A stretch of 64,000 nucleotides of DNA from Anseranas semipalmata (GCA_013399115.1 VXAA01003938.1:124001-188000); one strand, 5' to 3'. Positions 1 through 14,000 are shown, counted from the first letter of the stretch. Notes: a model not told the origin generated them from the letters alone. Translations and numbers: made by a program.

Positions 1-3000
1 GAAAACTAGTTATCCCAGTAGCTTTTGTGGAGCCTGCTTCAACATGCTAGATTCATCAAGCCAAAAGTCACTATATAGTACTTACTGGATTCATTCTTTC
101 CATAGTCTAATACACTTAACTTCTGCGGTCAGTCAGCGTACCTTAAAATCTGTGAAAGCAATGCCAAGCAATCAGCATTTTTTGAAGTGGATGGTATTCA
201 TGTAGATTAATGTGCTATGCTTCAGAAAGAGGAAGAGAAGAAATGCAGGTTTTTAAATGACAGTAGATCGCTAAGTGCATGCTTATGTTTCGTCATTTTC
301 AAATAGATTTTTTCCAGCTTATTGTGTTCAGTTATTGTAGCAGCCTCTGATTTGAGTGGTGCAAGTATTGCCTTTGTAATATGTAACACCTTCTTTTTAC
401 AAACTGAGTGCAGTCAGGCAAGCTCATGATTTTAGGGTTTGTTTTGTTTTGTTTTTTACAATACTTTAAAGAAAAAAAGATTTTTTTTAGTATGATGGCA
501 ACTGCAAATTTTCTTTATGATACATTTTTATGTATTTCCCCTTAACCGTTATTTTATTTCCCTAACACCTCTTTCTTTCAAAGAAAAACATTTTAAACTT
601 ATGGAAGAACAGTAAAACATAAAGCATGTGATCAAAAACCTTCCCAGACTATTTCAATCCAGTATTTCTTACTTTGGGACTGGAGTAAATATCCCTGGTC
701 CTATAAATAATAAATAGAAAACATCTTTCTCTCTCTATCCCTGCCCAAAGAAATTCAGACTGAAATGTTTATAAACAATGTTGTAATTCAAGTAAGATGA
801 TTTTTTTTTTTTTTTTTGTGATGGCCCATTTCATATATTTCTGTGCTTTTTGTAGAGAAATACAAAACCTGCCAATTTTTGCTTTTTAATTGAACTCAGA
901 GATGTTAATTCACTTAATGAAAATTTCATTATGTCCTGATAATGCACAGATCTTATTGCAAGGGTAAAATAATCAGCGTTTTTCATTGCATCTAGTCTTC
1001 CTTTCTGGCAGGAAACCTTCTTCACATGTAATGGAAAAGTAATATTTAAAGCAAATAGGAGAGGAAGTACAGCAGTGTTACTTTTAAAATAAATTTACAA
1101 CTACATATTATACATAGATAATTCCACAAAGGACATGTAAGAAAAAAAAAAGCAAACCCACAATGATTCCATTTTGCTTGATGCTTGCTATTTTAATGAT
1201 TGCATTACTAATGTTTACTGCTCTTTCTCCATTGCTCTATCTGTGCCCCTGAGTATTAAGTTCTTGAATACAAGTTTGACAGTTCTGGTAACTAATAATT
1301 AGCAGTGTAAAGTGTATTTGTGAAAGTTGAAGTTGCAAGCGATGCATGTTGTTGAGGATAACTGAGCTGGAGCAATATATTTAGCGTACAACCAGGAAAT
1401 CATCTTGTCACTTATGTAAGTGGGAGCCACAGAGAATTGTATGAATTTTGTTTTTATTTTTTCACCCCAACGTACTCTCAACCACAATGTCCTGAATGTT
1501 ACATTTGTACCATGGGCTCTCCCATTTTTTGATTGTTTTCATAGATTGTATGTTTCGTGGTATGATTTTCATATCATCAAGGTTTGATGCTGCTTATGCT
1601 AACTGCAAAGATTTAATGTTTGCAGGAACTGTACATGACTGTTCTGCTGTCTTAAGTAAAAGGAGGAGTTTTTGATGACTTGAGGAAGCTGAGGAGTTTG
1701 GACAGGACTTTAAATCTGTCTGCTGCCTCTTCAGAGTTGAATGATAGTGTCAGCAGGATTGATAAAGCATCATGTGGTAATTATTAGTAGAATATCTTTA
1801 CTGGTTGTATAAATTCATGTATTTATATATAGAACATAGTGTGGAACTTGATCTTTTTTACAAAAAGAAAAAAATTTTCTAGTTCTTTTCTACTACTGTT
1901 GCATTAGGTTTAATAGCTCTGTTAATGGTTAGCTTATGTACTTGAAATGCTCATTTCTGCCATACAGAAGCCCAGTCTGTTTCTCAGAAATTGTATTCCA
2001 TTTGGAAGCCATCTGGAGAGTTCCGGGAGACTATTCCTACTGCCAGTTGGAGCTAATACCAACATTCACAGGAACTTTTGTAGGCTTAAAGTGATTGCCC
2101 TCAATTTTATAACTGAAAAAAATGCTTTTGAAAGTTTTTTTTTTTTTTTTTTAAGTCTGTAAAACTAAATTTAAAACATGATGCTTTCATTATCTGTAAA
2201 TATATACATATATATATTAGCACTGTCAACACTTTGGCAAACTAGCAAAATGCTGGCAATTACAGACCTGAGAGTATTCCTGGACAAATTGTAATGAGTT
2301 TAGCTGCAGTGGTTAAAGAGCTACCACCTTCAGAGCAGTCAACAGAAAATGCATATATTTACATGGTAGAATGATAAAAATCTCTTCTAAGTAATTGAAG
2401 ACCTTGTTTCCCAGTTGACACACACTTTTTATATAAGCACTTGGATGGGATTTTGAGTTCATCTTCATGTAACCTATTGCTTATATTAGCAAGGGCATAA
2501 GAAGCTGGTGCATAATTTATATTTAATACAGGTCATGTCTGTACTGATGTTCCCACACCGCTTCCCAGCTCCTGTGTCTGGATGACTTCCCAGCTGCTTG
2601 GCAGGATGAGACCCTTGCATGTCTCCCCCAGTTTCCATTCAGAATAGCTGGACAAGCAGGCTAGGAAAGATCTGTAGGATGCTCCGGGAGGTCTCCTAGG
2701 CTGACCAAGGCTTCAGGCTCCTAAGCCTCCCATAGCCATGGTGGGCTTAAATCCTCCAGGTTGTACTCTTGCAATCCCTGCTGAAAGCTTTATTTAGTTT
2801 GCAGTATCACTAACAATTAACACTACCTACTCGAATGCCCTTTGAAAGAGAAGTGTTCTGGGTAACTTCATCAACTGTATCAGATTTTCGAAACTACTAG
2901 AAATGATGATAGCTATTAGTAGGACAGGTATGCAAGTGACTAATCTGTATTTTATTTTACAGAACAAATACTTCGGAAAAAATCGTAGTGTGATTGAAAG

Positions 3001-5044
3001 ATTAATGTTAGGATTGAAAAGATGCTGAAGGTAAAATATGGTACAAAGCTTAAAGCCATTTGATTTTTTTTTTTTTTTAATAAATAAAAACCTCCACAGT
3101 GCCCCAAATCCCTACTGTGAACATTTAAAGGGAATTAGCATTGTAGGTCCTGCTTTTAATCAACTAGAGTCATTAGATTGGAAACTTTTTAGTTATTAAT
3201 TAATAACCTGACAATGATGTTAACACGGAAAACGTTATAGATAAGACTGTGTTTTTCTCCCTGCATTAGTTGAAGTAAGCTTGGCATGGGACTACTTCAC
3301 CTTGCAGCTGTAATCAATTATTATGTGAATATGGAGGTTGAGGAAAGCTGTTAGAAGCTGCTTGGTCTTGTTTCTTTCCATGAGGGAGAATACATGTCCT
3401 GACAAGTTATGACATGGGGGGGTCTTAGCAAGATTTTTAAGAATATCAGAGCTTCTTCTTGGATGGTTTGTGAATGTTTATGATGAGTACATAGGCGTGA
3501 AGACACTCACCCAGAAAGTTTCCAGTGGCACTGTCCTCTCACAAGATGCCATCTCTATCTATTGAAATAGGTGTTTGAATTATATTGCTTAGCCAGATTT
3601 CAGAGGATTTTCTACAGGCATCTGCCACTTGTGTTGTCCATACGTTGGATTTCTGTGTCCTTAAAATGTGCACTTTGAAAAACATGGTCATCCACGTAGG
3701 ATGAAATTACCATTTTTCCTCTCGAGCACCGTTTCTGTACCTGTCCTGAAATAATTCCTTTCATTAGTCACTCTATTCTGTCATGTCCTTTAATCCTAAA
3801 GAGTTAAAACATGGGACTTCCCAGAGTTGCCTACCTGGTAATTTAGTTTGCTGATGTTTGTATATCGAGGGGATCTTTTCCTCATCAAAAGGCAAGGATA
3901 CTATTCACAGCAGAAGATTAGATGTGCAATAGATGGCATTTGTACCTAAAGGGTACAAGCCATTGAGTAGCTTCTGAGAGGGGAAGAGGGCCTGATCTCT
4001 GCAACAGAGATTTGGTCCTTCTTCATCACTGTCTTCACACACAAGTCATTTAATGACATCCAATACTAGCAGCCTCATATCCTAATCCATGGTGACAGCA
4101 AGCATACCAGCTGGTAGTAACAAAACTTCTCATTGTCACACTTGCAGTCATGTCAATCATGAAATGTCAATCTTTATGATTTTGGGGGGGATCACATTCT
4201 AAGGATGGCTTAGAGCAGTGGCTTTTTGCTTCAGGTCTGAGTTTCTGATTCATTCTTTTTTCTTTCTCATCCTTTTTCCCACAGTCATATATTGCTTTGT
4301 GTTCTCTGACACAAAATGTGTAAAAAGAAAAGAGTGAAACAAAAGGATTTTTTTTCTAAATGAGTATTTCCAGAAAATCTGGGACAAATTTTTTGAAAAA
4401 TTCCCATTCATAACTCACATACATATCAACTATCTTAATAAATAAATAATGTCTTAAATACGAGTAAAATCCAGAGTCTAAGTAAACACTTGCTTTATAT
4501 CTCTCCACTGATAGTTATTTTTTCAGAATGCATTCATTAGTATTCTTTGCTTGGGAAGGGTAGAAAGTTTCCATAGGATGTCCAGAGCAGGTATCTTTAA
4601 ATGCTGAGTGCTACAAAATTGCATGATTTTGTTTGCAGTCTATGTTCTGGCATTAAAAAAAAAAAAAAAAAGCTAATTTCTTCTAAGGGTATTTCAGAGG
4701 TGCTGAGAGTGTCCCAGCACAACATGAGTGGTTTCTCTTATTAGCCAGGGTTGTCTCTTAATCTATTATTCTAGCCAAGTAGCACTGTTAGTCTATTCTG
4801 TAATAACATTCACTTATTTGCATGAGTGAATGTGTAAAGCACACATGTAAGTGTTGCAGGATGCATCCCGTCCAGAGATGTGACACTACAGTTTGCTGCA
4901 TAACTCGTATGTTTGGGCCTGAATTGTATTTTGAAGGAAAAAGCTGAGATACACAATTTCCTCTCATTTCAAGAACATTGATGAGAAAATGAAAATACTT
5001 AACACAATTTGTACTGTTCTAGTCAGGTGGAAAACAAATAAATC
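1..5044. other. Upstream non-coding DNA, no gene recognised
   Basis: AT-rich single-copy-looking DNA with scattered homopolymer T or A runs (for example near 800-818, 2137-2152 and 4653-4670). No open frame looks like a conserved protein and I found no convincing exon. A modestly GC-richer patch at about 2530-2790 has no recognisable coding content. In human and chicken the gene 5' of AKAP11 is DGKH on the same strand, so part of this stretch could be its long 3' UTR or last intron. That is inference from synteny, not something I can see. Confidence 0.5.
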
Positions 5045-5115
5045 ACATAATCACAGGATGGTTTAGGTTGTAAGGGACCTGTGGAGGTCATCTGGTCCAG
5101 CCTGCGTGCTCAGTA
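5045..5115 (-). mobile_element. CR1 LINE 3'-end fragment
   Basis: The + strand reads as the reverse complement of a CR1 3' tail: an 'aatcacaggatggtttaggttg' like start, then 'aagggacc' and 'gaggtcatctggtcc'. The same signature recurs, better preserved, at 59753. Only about 70 bp can be aligned by eye; the GC-richer DNA that follows may be more of the same copy but is too diverged to call. Confidence 0.7.
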
Positions 5116-7440
5116 GTTTCTGCTGTTCGTTTCCCCTTGGTCCTGTTCACCCCACAGGAAAATTCGTTGTCTTTGCAAATATGCAGCTTAAGGCCACAGA
5201 TCTGCTGGCTCTTAGGCGTGTGCTTGGCTTCAAACAGCACTTTAGTCCCCCTTTGAGATTGCTCATGTATTTTAGTTTTAGCATTTACGTGTAAGCCTAC
5301 AGAAGATTTGGGTAGGTAGAAATTGTTCCTGACGTGAAAGTTATCATCAGATTGATCATTGGTAGACTTTTAGATGCCATACCTATGAATGTTGTTCTGT
5401 TGCCAGTATTTGCATGTGCATGTGTGTATATATGCAGTATCTAGTTTGTAGTGTAGGTGGGTGCACACCTGTACATATATATGTATATATATAACCTGGT
5501 TTTGCCCAATATTATGACGCCAACCTGTGTGTAGAGCCAAAAAACTTAAATATATACAATGCTTGAGAAGCTGCATTGTTTTTATTATAATATTTTTAAT
5601 ATCAGATGAATTGCAGGATGTTTACAGATGCTTATTAATATTTAACTTATACAATGGAGTAACAGGATGTTTATGATTGTTGTCCGCTAAAGAATTGTAC
5701 AAGATTCTGGGTGAAATTTTGGCTTTGTTGAAATCCTTGGCAAAACTCCTATTGATCTCACTGGGGCCAAGATTAAACCCCTCTGAATCTATTGTTTACT
5801 GGCTATTTTCCTACTGTGATAATTTTTTTTTTTTTGACTGAGTGAAATGTATTTATTTTTCCCAATGTGAAATCTGCAGTTGCGATTTGGATTTTTATAC
5901 AGAACCTGCAAAATAGAGCACAGGTGGGAATATATGCCTCATTGAATGTACAGACTTTTTCATTGTTCTGGTCATTGAATATGTCTAAGAAAATAGCTTC
6001 TAAAATAACTTTTGTAAGATTTAATATAGAATCTGCTAAAAATAGATCACATTTCGTATCTCTCTTCATAAAGTTGGCATGCAGTGCGGTAAGTGAAAAT
6101 GAAGAATTATTTATTGGTGAATAATAGGTGATGTCCCTTATATTTTGTATACCTACTGATTTCATCCAGTTCACCTGGCTCTGCAGATCTGGAATGAAAC
6201 GCTTTAAGTACCTTGTCCAAAAGTACCTTATCTTAAAAAAAAAAAAAAAAAAATCTTTATACTGTATAGTGCTTTAAACTTCTCATCAAGACATGGAGGT
6301 ATCTGCAGAGCCAGTCTGTAGAATGATTCTTTTAATATTTCATGAATGAATAAAATCATGCAAATATTAAGTGGTAGGCTAAATCGGACAACTGTTTGAT
6401 ATTAATCACTTGTTTAGAGACAGAAGGATCAGTTCTTCTAGCACCAGGGAGGAAAAATACTGTAATGCAGTGCTTCCTAACCTCCCTTCCAGGGTAGCTT
6501 TTAATTCTGTATGCTCTAAGTATATTCTTCCTGTAAAAAGACAGAAGGCTGTGTAACAGCCAAATAATACAAATTAATTTTTTCATCTAAGGCTAAAAAT
6601 ACTGTTTTCAAACAAGAGCTATTGTGCACTTTGAAATATATGTGTCTGGAACAGGTAAGTTTGTATTCATTGTAGGTAGTCATCCCAGGGATACAGTAGG
6701 ACTTGCAAAATGAGGTAGTTATCAACAATGTTATCAAAATGTTATCAGCGTTTTCAGAAGCTGAAGAAGTAGCAAGCCAGCCATATTGCCATGTGAGGCT
6801 CTTTCTGAAGACACGTGTACAGAATGCCCACCGCCCCCAGGCATCTTTTGCTATAATTTTAAGAAAGGATAGTATTGCGATTCGCACTCTTCCCCTTGCT
6901 AATAAGGAAGGAAGTACGCACGCTGGTTGAACTTTCCAGGAGTTTGTCTCTGTTGGCTATAGGAACCTCAAGAGAACAAGCAGCAGTGGCGATCGGTAGG
7001 CTCGCAGAGGTTATGCAGGGCTCTGCCTGGAATCACTGGTCTGCTAATGTGGATCTGATTCCAGATTTGGGAAAAGAACTCCCATTGTGCTCCCTCTGCG
7101 GTCAGTCTCCATGGTTATTAGTGGGAGCAGGTGGGTGCCCAAGTGAGCAGACAACTTTCCTTTTGCATGTTCATTGTCTTTCTGTAATTGCAATCAGGAG
7201 TGGGGCGCGGGACTCGGTGTTACTTGTCTGAAAGGCCATGACGAGCACAGGATATCGGAGGAAATGAGGAGGAAGGGCAGTCAGAGGCGTGAGGTCTGGA
7301 TTCTGCTTTTGGTTTCCTGCCGCTGAGTTGGTGCAGGACCGGGGGCAAGCTGGTTCTTGGCGTGCCTCGCTGTCTCTGCCTGCGGCAGTAAGGATGCTTA
7401 CCGCCTTGTACAGCCCCCAAGACCTGTAGCAGAGCACTGG
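5116..7440. other. Non-coding DNA, nothing recognised
   Basis: Mostly AT-rich, with a TA/CA-type dinucleotide tract at 5473-5493 and a poly-A run near 6235-6253. From about 6960 to 7430 the DNA is clearly richer in GC and has open frames on both strands, but these overlap each other, start nowhere convincing and resemble no family I know. I see no splice-flanked coding exon. Confidence 0.4.
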
Positions 7441-8145
7441 TCTATGAGGAGCTAAGTTTTACTGACACTTATATGTAGTATAAATAAATTACTTTTGTCC
7501 GCAACACTGCAAAAATTGCTCTTTCTGGTTTCAGTTCTGACTATTTAATGACCTACTACATTCTGGGTAGTCAGTTATGAAGCTTAGCAATTGCTATAGT
7601 ACTTACGATTACAAACATAGTGGGCTCTGTTTGCTGCAGAAAAGAGTAAAACTTTAAACTGCCTGACAAAACTTGCCAATGAAGTATATCTAACAGAGCA
7701 GGGGTGTAACTTTTGGCTTTATTTACTTGTAATAATGGTAAGGAACAGTGAATTTTGTTTGTTTACATACTGTTTACAATGGCACAGTTTTATTTTTAAT
7801 ATATTAAAACAATTGAGGTATTTATTGCATATACTATTTTAAAGATGTTTTATGTGTTTTCACCTTTGGAATATATTGTTACATTTCCTTGTACAGATAA
7901 TTTGGGTGGCTTTGTTAATATAGTTAGTAATTTTTATGACTACTAAGTGACCAGTTTTCCGTGCCTTTTTATTGTTGGATGCATGATTACATATTTATTA
8001 TTGTATGGAAGTCACTGAGATGTGTATTTTTGTATTCTGCTGGAAGCAATGGTTGATTTTATTGTACATGATAAGAGATGCCTTCCATAATGGGCAATCA
8101 TATGAGATCTTCCTTCTTAAATAAACAGAATACATTCAATGTATG
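7441..8145 (+). other. Candidate distal 3' UTR with poly(A) signal
   Basis: A long U-rich, T/A-rich stretch on the + strand ends in AATAAA at 8120-8125, followed by a GT/T-rich downstream element from about 8141 to 8170. This is the classic layout of a vertebrate cleavage and polyadenylation site. By synteny the transcript could be DGKH, which precedes AKAP11 on the same strand in other amniotes, but no coding exon of it is visible here. The AATAAA hexamer is common in AT-rich DNA, so this is weak. Confidence 0.25.
8120..8125 (+). terminator. Candidate poly(A) signal AATAAA
   Basis: AATAAA with a T/GT-rich element 20-45 nt downstream. It is the best-formed polyadenylation context in the upstream half of the window. 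The hexamer alone is not proof of use. Confidence 0.25.
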
Positions 8146-9737
8146 CAAGTCCTTGAATTCTTTCTGTGTCTGGAAATTGATGGAGATCCTTCAGCATCAT
8201 TACACTGAGTTTTAGACGTTATCCACTCAAAATGTGGGCTGGTAGCAATGTCATCAAATCTAAAACAAAATTCCCCATTGAAATCAATAAAATATTAAGT
8301 TCTTGGCACAATGTAAGCCTTTGTAATTTAAAAGAAAACTCTGTATCTTAAAACTAAATAAAATTTGGATGAATGACTATCAAGCATCATTTCTATTCAG
8401 TCTGCCACACATTGCACTAAAATTGTTTTAAATTGCAGGCTTTGAATGCAGCTTTTGAAAATACCTTACGTGGCTACGTGCAAGTCCACATGTAACTTGT
8501 AAGTAGGTCACTGTGCATGTAGGTGTTTACATTTGCAGGGATCTTCCACTGGGTCTTGCCGGCATACAGTGTATTAAATGTAAAAATAGATTTACATTTG
8601 CATCCATAGTAACAACAGTCGTTAAACCATAATATACATTTCTCCAAGGTCAGTGGCAGTAGAACAAACACAATTTCCTGGTAGTATATGCTGAACCTGT
8701 ATAACACCCACCCAGGTAAGCAATTGCTGGAGCTGGTTCCATGGCAAGACTTGAAGGCAGAGGGCAATTCTGCAGGCAACGATCAACTACTGTGTTGTGG
8801 GTCAGTGAGCTACTAGGCTAGCACTTAAGACGTGATGTGAAAGCAACCACGATCAATGGCATATGCAGAAGACAAAGTACAGTGTACATGAGCCTAAGCC
8901 GGTTGATTAGTGAGCCGGGATCCTATTATCCTGATGTGAGCATATGTGGGAGAGGCATTTTTATGGATAACCCAGACTGTTTAAAGGCCAGAGCTGGTGG
9001 TTTTAACAAACACTGAATTCCAGGTGCTTACAAATCTGGTAGGATCAAAGCCTGTACTTTAATCTTGGTTGTGTATTCCATTTCTTTAATTAATCCAAAA
9101 TGGTTGGTTGTAATAATCAAAGCCACGGAATAAATGAGAGGCTGTGTTAGGAAACATAGCCAATGAGCTAAAGGGGATAAAGTAGGGGATGCTACTGGCG
9201 TGGCACTCTGCAGTGTATGAGGAGACTGAGTATGATGCGTGTTGACACCATGAATTCTCTAGAATTGCTTCTGGCGGTAAGACTTAACAAAAATAGGCTT
9301 CATGTAGTTCATCTTGCCTGTATGTTAGATTTGTGTAAATAAGAATTAAAAGTGTTGAAAAAGTGGTTTTGTTGTAAGCCTTAACTTGGGAGATGATACA
9401 CTTAAGGAAGTTTTTAATCATATTAAAAAGATTCTGGTTAAACGGGTGAACTTCCTGCCACAATGTATATTTTAGTACTTGTGGTGTTTAATCAATTCGT
9501 TAATGCCAGTAACACAGAATACCTGATGATAAAGACTTTGAAGTTGTGCTATCTTTTAACACCCATGACAGAATTCATTAAAACCTGAAAACAAGAGGTG
9601 ATAGACATGAAAGAGTTTAAATCAGAACTCCGGAAGGCATGAAACCCCTAGAAGCAAATCTAATGGAATTCTTGCCTGGGCAGTTTATCAAAAAGGGCCG
9701 TATAGATGTCTTGTCCAAACCATGAAATCAAACAGAT
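8146..9737. other. Non-coding DNA, nothing recognised
   Basis: Mixed-composition DNA without a recognisable exon or repeat. The last ~140 bp before 9738 might be a more diverged 5' portion of the adjoining CR1 copy. Confidence 0.4.
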
Positions 9738-11059
9738 TCCCTCCGTGCCAGGAAAGATCATGGAGCAGATCATCTTGACTGCCATCACACAGTGCGTACA
9801 GGACAACCAGGCAATCAGGCCCAGTCAGCAGTGGGTTTGTGAAAGGCAGGGCCTGCTTGACAAACCTGATCTCCTTCTATGATAAGATGACATGCTTAGT
9901 GGATGAAGGAAAGGCTGTGGGTGTTGTTTACTTGGATTTAGCAAAGCATTTGATACCATTTGCCACAGCGTTCTCCTGGAGAAACTGGCTGCTCATGGCT
10001 TGGATGGATGTACTATTTGCTGGGTAAAAACCAGCTGGATGGCTGGGCCCAAAGTGTCTGTGAAAGGAGTTAAATCCAGTTGGTGGCCAGTCACAAGTGG
10101 TATTCCCCAGGGCTCAGTACTGGGTCCAGTTCTCTTTAATACCTTTATCATGATCTGGTTGAGGGGATTGAGTGTACCCTCAGTAAGTTTGCAGATGACA
10201 CCAAGTTGGGTGGGAGTGTTGGTCTGCCTGAGGGTAGGAAGGCTCCACAGAGGAATCTGGATGGGCTAGATCGATGGGCCGCATCCAGTTGTACGGCATT
10301 CAGCAAGGCTAAATCTCAGGTGCTGCACTTGGGTCATAAGAACCCCATGCAAGGGTATGGGCTTGGGCAAGAGTGGCTGGGAAGTTGCCTGACAGAAAAA
10401 GACCTGGGGGTGCTGGCTGATAGCCAGCTGAACATGAGCCAGCAGTGTGCCCAGGTGGCCAAGAAGACCAATGGCATCCTGGTCTGCATCAGAAATATAT
10501 TAGGGAAATGACTGTCCCTTTGTATGCAGCACTGATGAGACCGCATCTTGAATATTGTGTTCAGTTTTGGGCCCCTCACTAGAAGAAAGATATCAAGCTG
10601 CTCAAGCATGTGCAGATGAGCAACAAAGCTGCTGAAGGGACTAGAAAACAAGAGTTACGAGGAGTGGCTGAGGGAACTGGGGCTGTTTAGTCTGGAGGAA
10701 AGGAGGCTGAGGGGAGACCTCACTGCTCTCTACAACTCCCTGAAAGGAGGTTGCAGTGAGGAAGGTGTTGGTCTCTTTTCTCACGTGACAAGTGATAGGA
10801 CGTGAAGAAATGGCCTCAAGTTGTGCCGGGGGAGGTTTAGATTGGACCTTAGGAAGAATTTCTTCACAGGAAGAGTCATTAGGCATTGGAACAGTCTGCC
10901 CAGGGGAGTGGTGGTGTCACCATCGCTGGAGGTATTTAACAGATGTGTGGATGTGGTGCTTAGGGACATGGTTTAGTGGTGGACTTTGTGGTGTTAGGTG
11001 ATGGTTGGACTTGATGGTCTTATGGGTCTTTTCCAACCTAAATGACTCTATGATTCTAT
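9738..11059 (+). mobile_element. CR1 LINE, 5'-truncated, inactive
   Basis: A sense-orientation CR1 retrotransposon covering the reverse-transcriptase half of ORF2 and the 3' UTR. Remnants of RT motifs are readable: a 'VYLDLAK' block (motif A region) near 9926-9950, '[14 protein letters not shown]' (motif B region) near 10101-10140, and a 'FADDTK' block (the catalytic motif C region) near 10189-10206. These lie in different frames, so several frameshifts and stops have killed the element. The 3' part carries 'aggaggctgaggggagacct' and ends in 'tgattctat', the family's short terminal repeat. It stands out from the AT-rich flanks by GC content. The 5' limit is approximate. Confidence 0.93.
9839..10511 (+). 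pseudogene. CR1 reverse-transcriptase remnant
   Basis: Overlapping short open frames at 9839-10027, 10000-10269 and 10206-10511 are pieces of one decayed LINE reverse transcriptase. The catalytic region is spread over different frames and the motif-A aspartate context is altered ('LAKHLIPF' where the family has an A-F-D sequence). No single frame could give an active enzyme. It belongs to the 9738-11059 CR1 copy and has no cellular role I can infer. Confidence 0.85.
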
Positions 11060-14000
11060 TTAAAGAGGTTTAGTAGGCATGGAGTGACAAACTACAGGAG
11101 GAAAAGTGAAATGGATGGTATCATGAGCAGCTCCCCCACTTCGCATTAGTCTGTTAGTTGTGCGCATAGGTAAAAAGTGGGAAAGAAAGCTATTTTAAGA
11201 TGATGCCATTCAAGCCACTGGAAGTCTGTGTTTAGATGAAAATCTGCCTCTGTCCTGGAAACAGATGTAGAAGTATGGTGTTAGCCCAAACTGTCTGATT
11301 GAGTAGTTAACTACTTGTTTGTACTGTTTCCTTTGGAGTTATTACAGGTTGGTTTCGAATTACATAGTTGCAGTTCAGATCATATTTATTAAGCACACAT
11401 TTAGGAAATAAAATAATCCATGGTAAGGGAACTATGGCCTTGTTCACCCCAGTCATCTAATGGCAGGAAGACTTCATGGATCATGCATGTATGCTAAGCA
11501 TGACAGCACAAAGGAGGTGGAATATTTTCTGAGCCAACCAAAAGCACAACATATGAGTGAGAGCAGCAGCTGACCTGAGTCCCCCTCTTTTGGATAAGAA
11601 CTAAGGGTATCTACACGGAAGTGTATCTTTCTTTTTATAGGGGGAGAGGTGCACAGATTTCACAGTGATGATATGGGACATCCTGGAACGTGGCAGATGG
11701 CTTGCTGAAGCAGCAGGATTTCTGCTGGGGCTTTACTTTCCATTTCCGTTCTCTGGCAGCAGCACAGAGGTGTGCCTGCAGTTACCCCTCTGAACTCATG
11801 CCTCCACTCTGCCCTTTAGCTGGTATTTGCCTCTCTCGGGTCTCAAAGCTTTCAGTTATTCTCAGGTGCCTACTGTAATTTCCCAGTTTAAGTTTGCCAA
11901 GTGCAATTTCCTTTCTTCAATTTTGTTCAAAAAAAAAATCTGTCTGCTGACTATCTAGTTCAGTGTGACAGCAGATATACATTCTCTTGGCAATCATGCT
12001 AGCCTCTGAGTAACTAAGTTCATTAATTAAAAATCACACATTTAACACCTCTGAATCCCTAACACACTGTCCCTGGTAATAATAACCTGCTAATGTCGTA
12101 ACTAGTTAACAAACTGTGTTTTCTCACATGCTGAGGGAACTCCGCTTTTGCTGAGACTTTTCTGGGATCAGCTTCTCTGACCCTCTGTGGGAGCATACAG
12201 GCCTCTGAAGGTCAAGTCAGCAAATTTTTTGCACAGAAGTCTGCAAGCAGCTGGTGAATCTCACACAGTATCAGAGTATGTGGTTCTAATTTATGCTTGA
12301 TGACTTACTTCTCAGCTAACTGCTTGCCTAAAAGCAGGGATTCAGTCAATCCATCAGAAACTTTGGGTGAATATTTTCAGAAGAATAAAAAGGAAGAAAA
12401 TTCAGGAGTGTTTGAAGACGTCATGGAGCTGCTTCCAAAACACTGTTTGTTTGGATTGGGGGAAGCTGCAAATTTAAGCATAGTAGGTTCATGAGTGACT
12501 TCAGAATATCTGCAAAAAGAGCTTGGTAGGTAATGCTTTCTAGCCAGCATTTCCATTCACAGCTTTTACAAACACTGAGAGGAGCAGGTTTGTTTGGGGG
12601 TCAAATCCTCATTTAATCCATAGTTCAAGTTTGGAGGAGAATGCCATAAACCCAAGGAGATGTTTGCACATATGGAATACTTGACATAAGAGATGGAAGA
12701 GCATCAGATAGCATTGACTGCCTCATAAAATCCAGTTGAAATCTAAAATTATGTTTCCAGAAAGCAGTTGGTCACATCTGTCATTTGTTATCTTACTTAT
12801 CAGAAGAAAATAATCAAATGACTTTATATATGAATAAAAATCAGGTATGTTTCTTATAGAGTTTAAAAAGGAATTAGCTAAACAAAGGGAGATGGAGTGG
12901 ACAATACTGGTGCCAGCCCTGTTCCCCCACAGCATCTAGAAATGAACAAGTGGAAATTTTACAGTTTCAGTATAAAACCTTCCCCAAGTTGTATTAGGAA
13001 GGTACATAGTGCTTTACAAATCAAATATCTTCAGTATTAAATTTTCAATATAATTGCATCTCCCTGTAGCCACTCAGCCATGAAAACGATTACTGTGTAA
13101 TTCCCAGAATCTTGAGCCTATTTAAAATATTGATAGGAGTATTAATTAAATCTTCCAAACAATGTAGAAAGAGTAGCCTGGAAAATGAGCCTAAATTCCT
13201 GAAAAATACAATACCCATTAATTATGTCAGGACAATCAATCACCATTTATTTTTCAGTCAATAAGAACCATAGCTAATGGCTGACTAAGCTCAATTAAGG
13301 TTTGATGAAGTGCTTTTTTTAAACAGAAGTTAAATTATTAACCCATATTATTTGCCACCAGGGTAAACAATAGGTCATGTCTTATTTACTCAACATAAAT
13401 TCCCTCTCAAAATGTGTATATTTTGAAAGCAATATTCAATGTCCTATGTTTTCTTAAATGCCAATCTGGGATATTATTAAAGAATTTTTCCCTTGATAGA
13501 TTAAATGGAGAAAAGTCTGGAACATCATACTTTGTGATTCTTTTACATCTGTTAATCTAGAACCTAGCTTTCGATATCCAAACCAACCCGTGGGGTTTCA
13601 TTAATTTAAGGAGCACTCCTAGTCTCAGCAGACCTACGTGCTTTGTGACTTGTGGGATCCTGACCCTTAAGCTATCTCTGGGTTGATGGAAGAGGTCTGC
13701 CTCGGAGAAACCACAGCAACCATCACTGGAGTGATGTTACATGACATATTACCAACCTGTTAATGTACTTGTGCAGCTGCCAGACTCACTTGTTGCTGCT
13801 GTCAGGTTCCTGCCTCCCATGTGAAACAGAGAAAAATGAGAATATTAAGGTCCTCACCGTGCTAGAATTCTGCTGCAGCCTAGCCTTGAGTATGAGGTGA
13901 CCCTGGCACCTAAAACATCATTGAGCATGAGGGATGTATAAGGATTCTGCTGCAATTTCTTGTTAGAGTCCTTTACTTTGCACAAGAGCTTGGTCTGCTT

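Noticed and set aside
5803..6174. 123-codon minus-strand open frame
   Set aside because: AT-rich, low-complexity ends, an overlapping open frame on the other strand and no family similarity.
6875..7437. Several overlapping open frames on both strands
   Set aside because: Open because of locally raised GC content; overlapping frames, no family resemblance, no splice-flanked exon.
1..8145. DGKH coding exons
   Set aside because: Expected neighbour by synteny, but no exon with splice sites and a recognisable diacylglycerol-kinase or SAM-domain sequence was seen.
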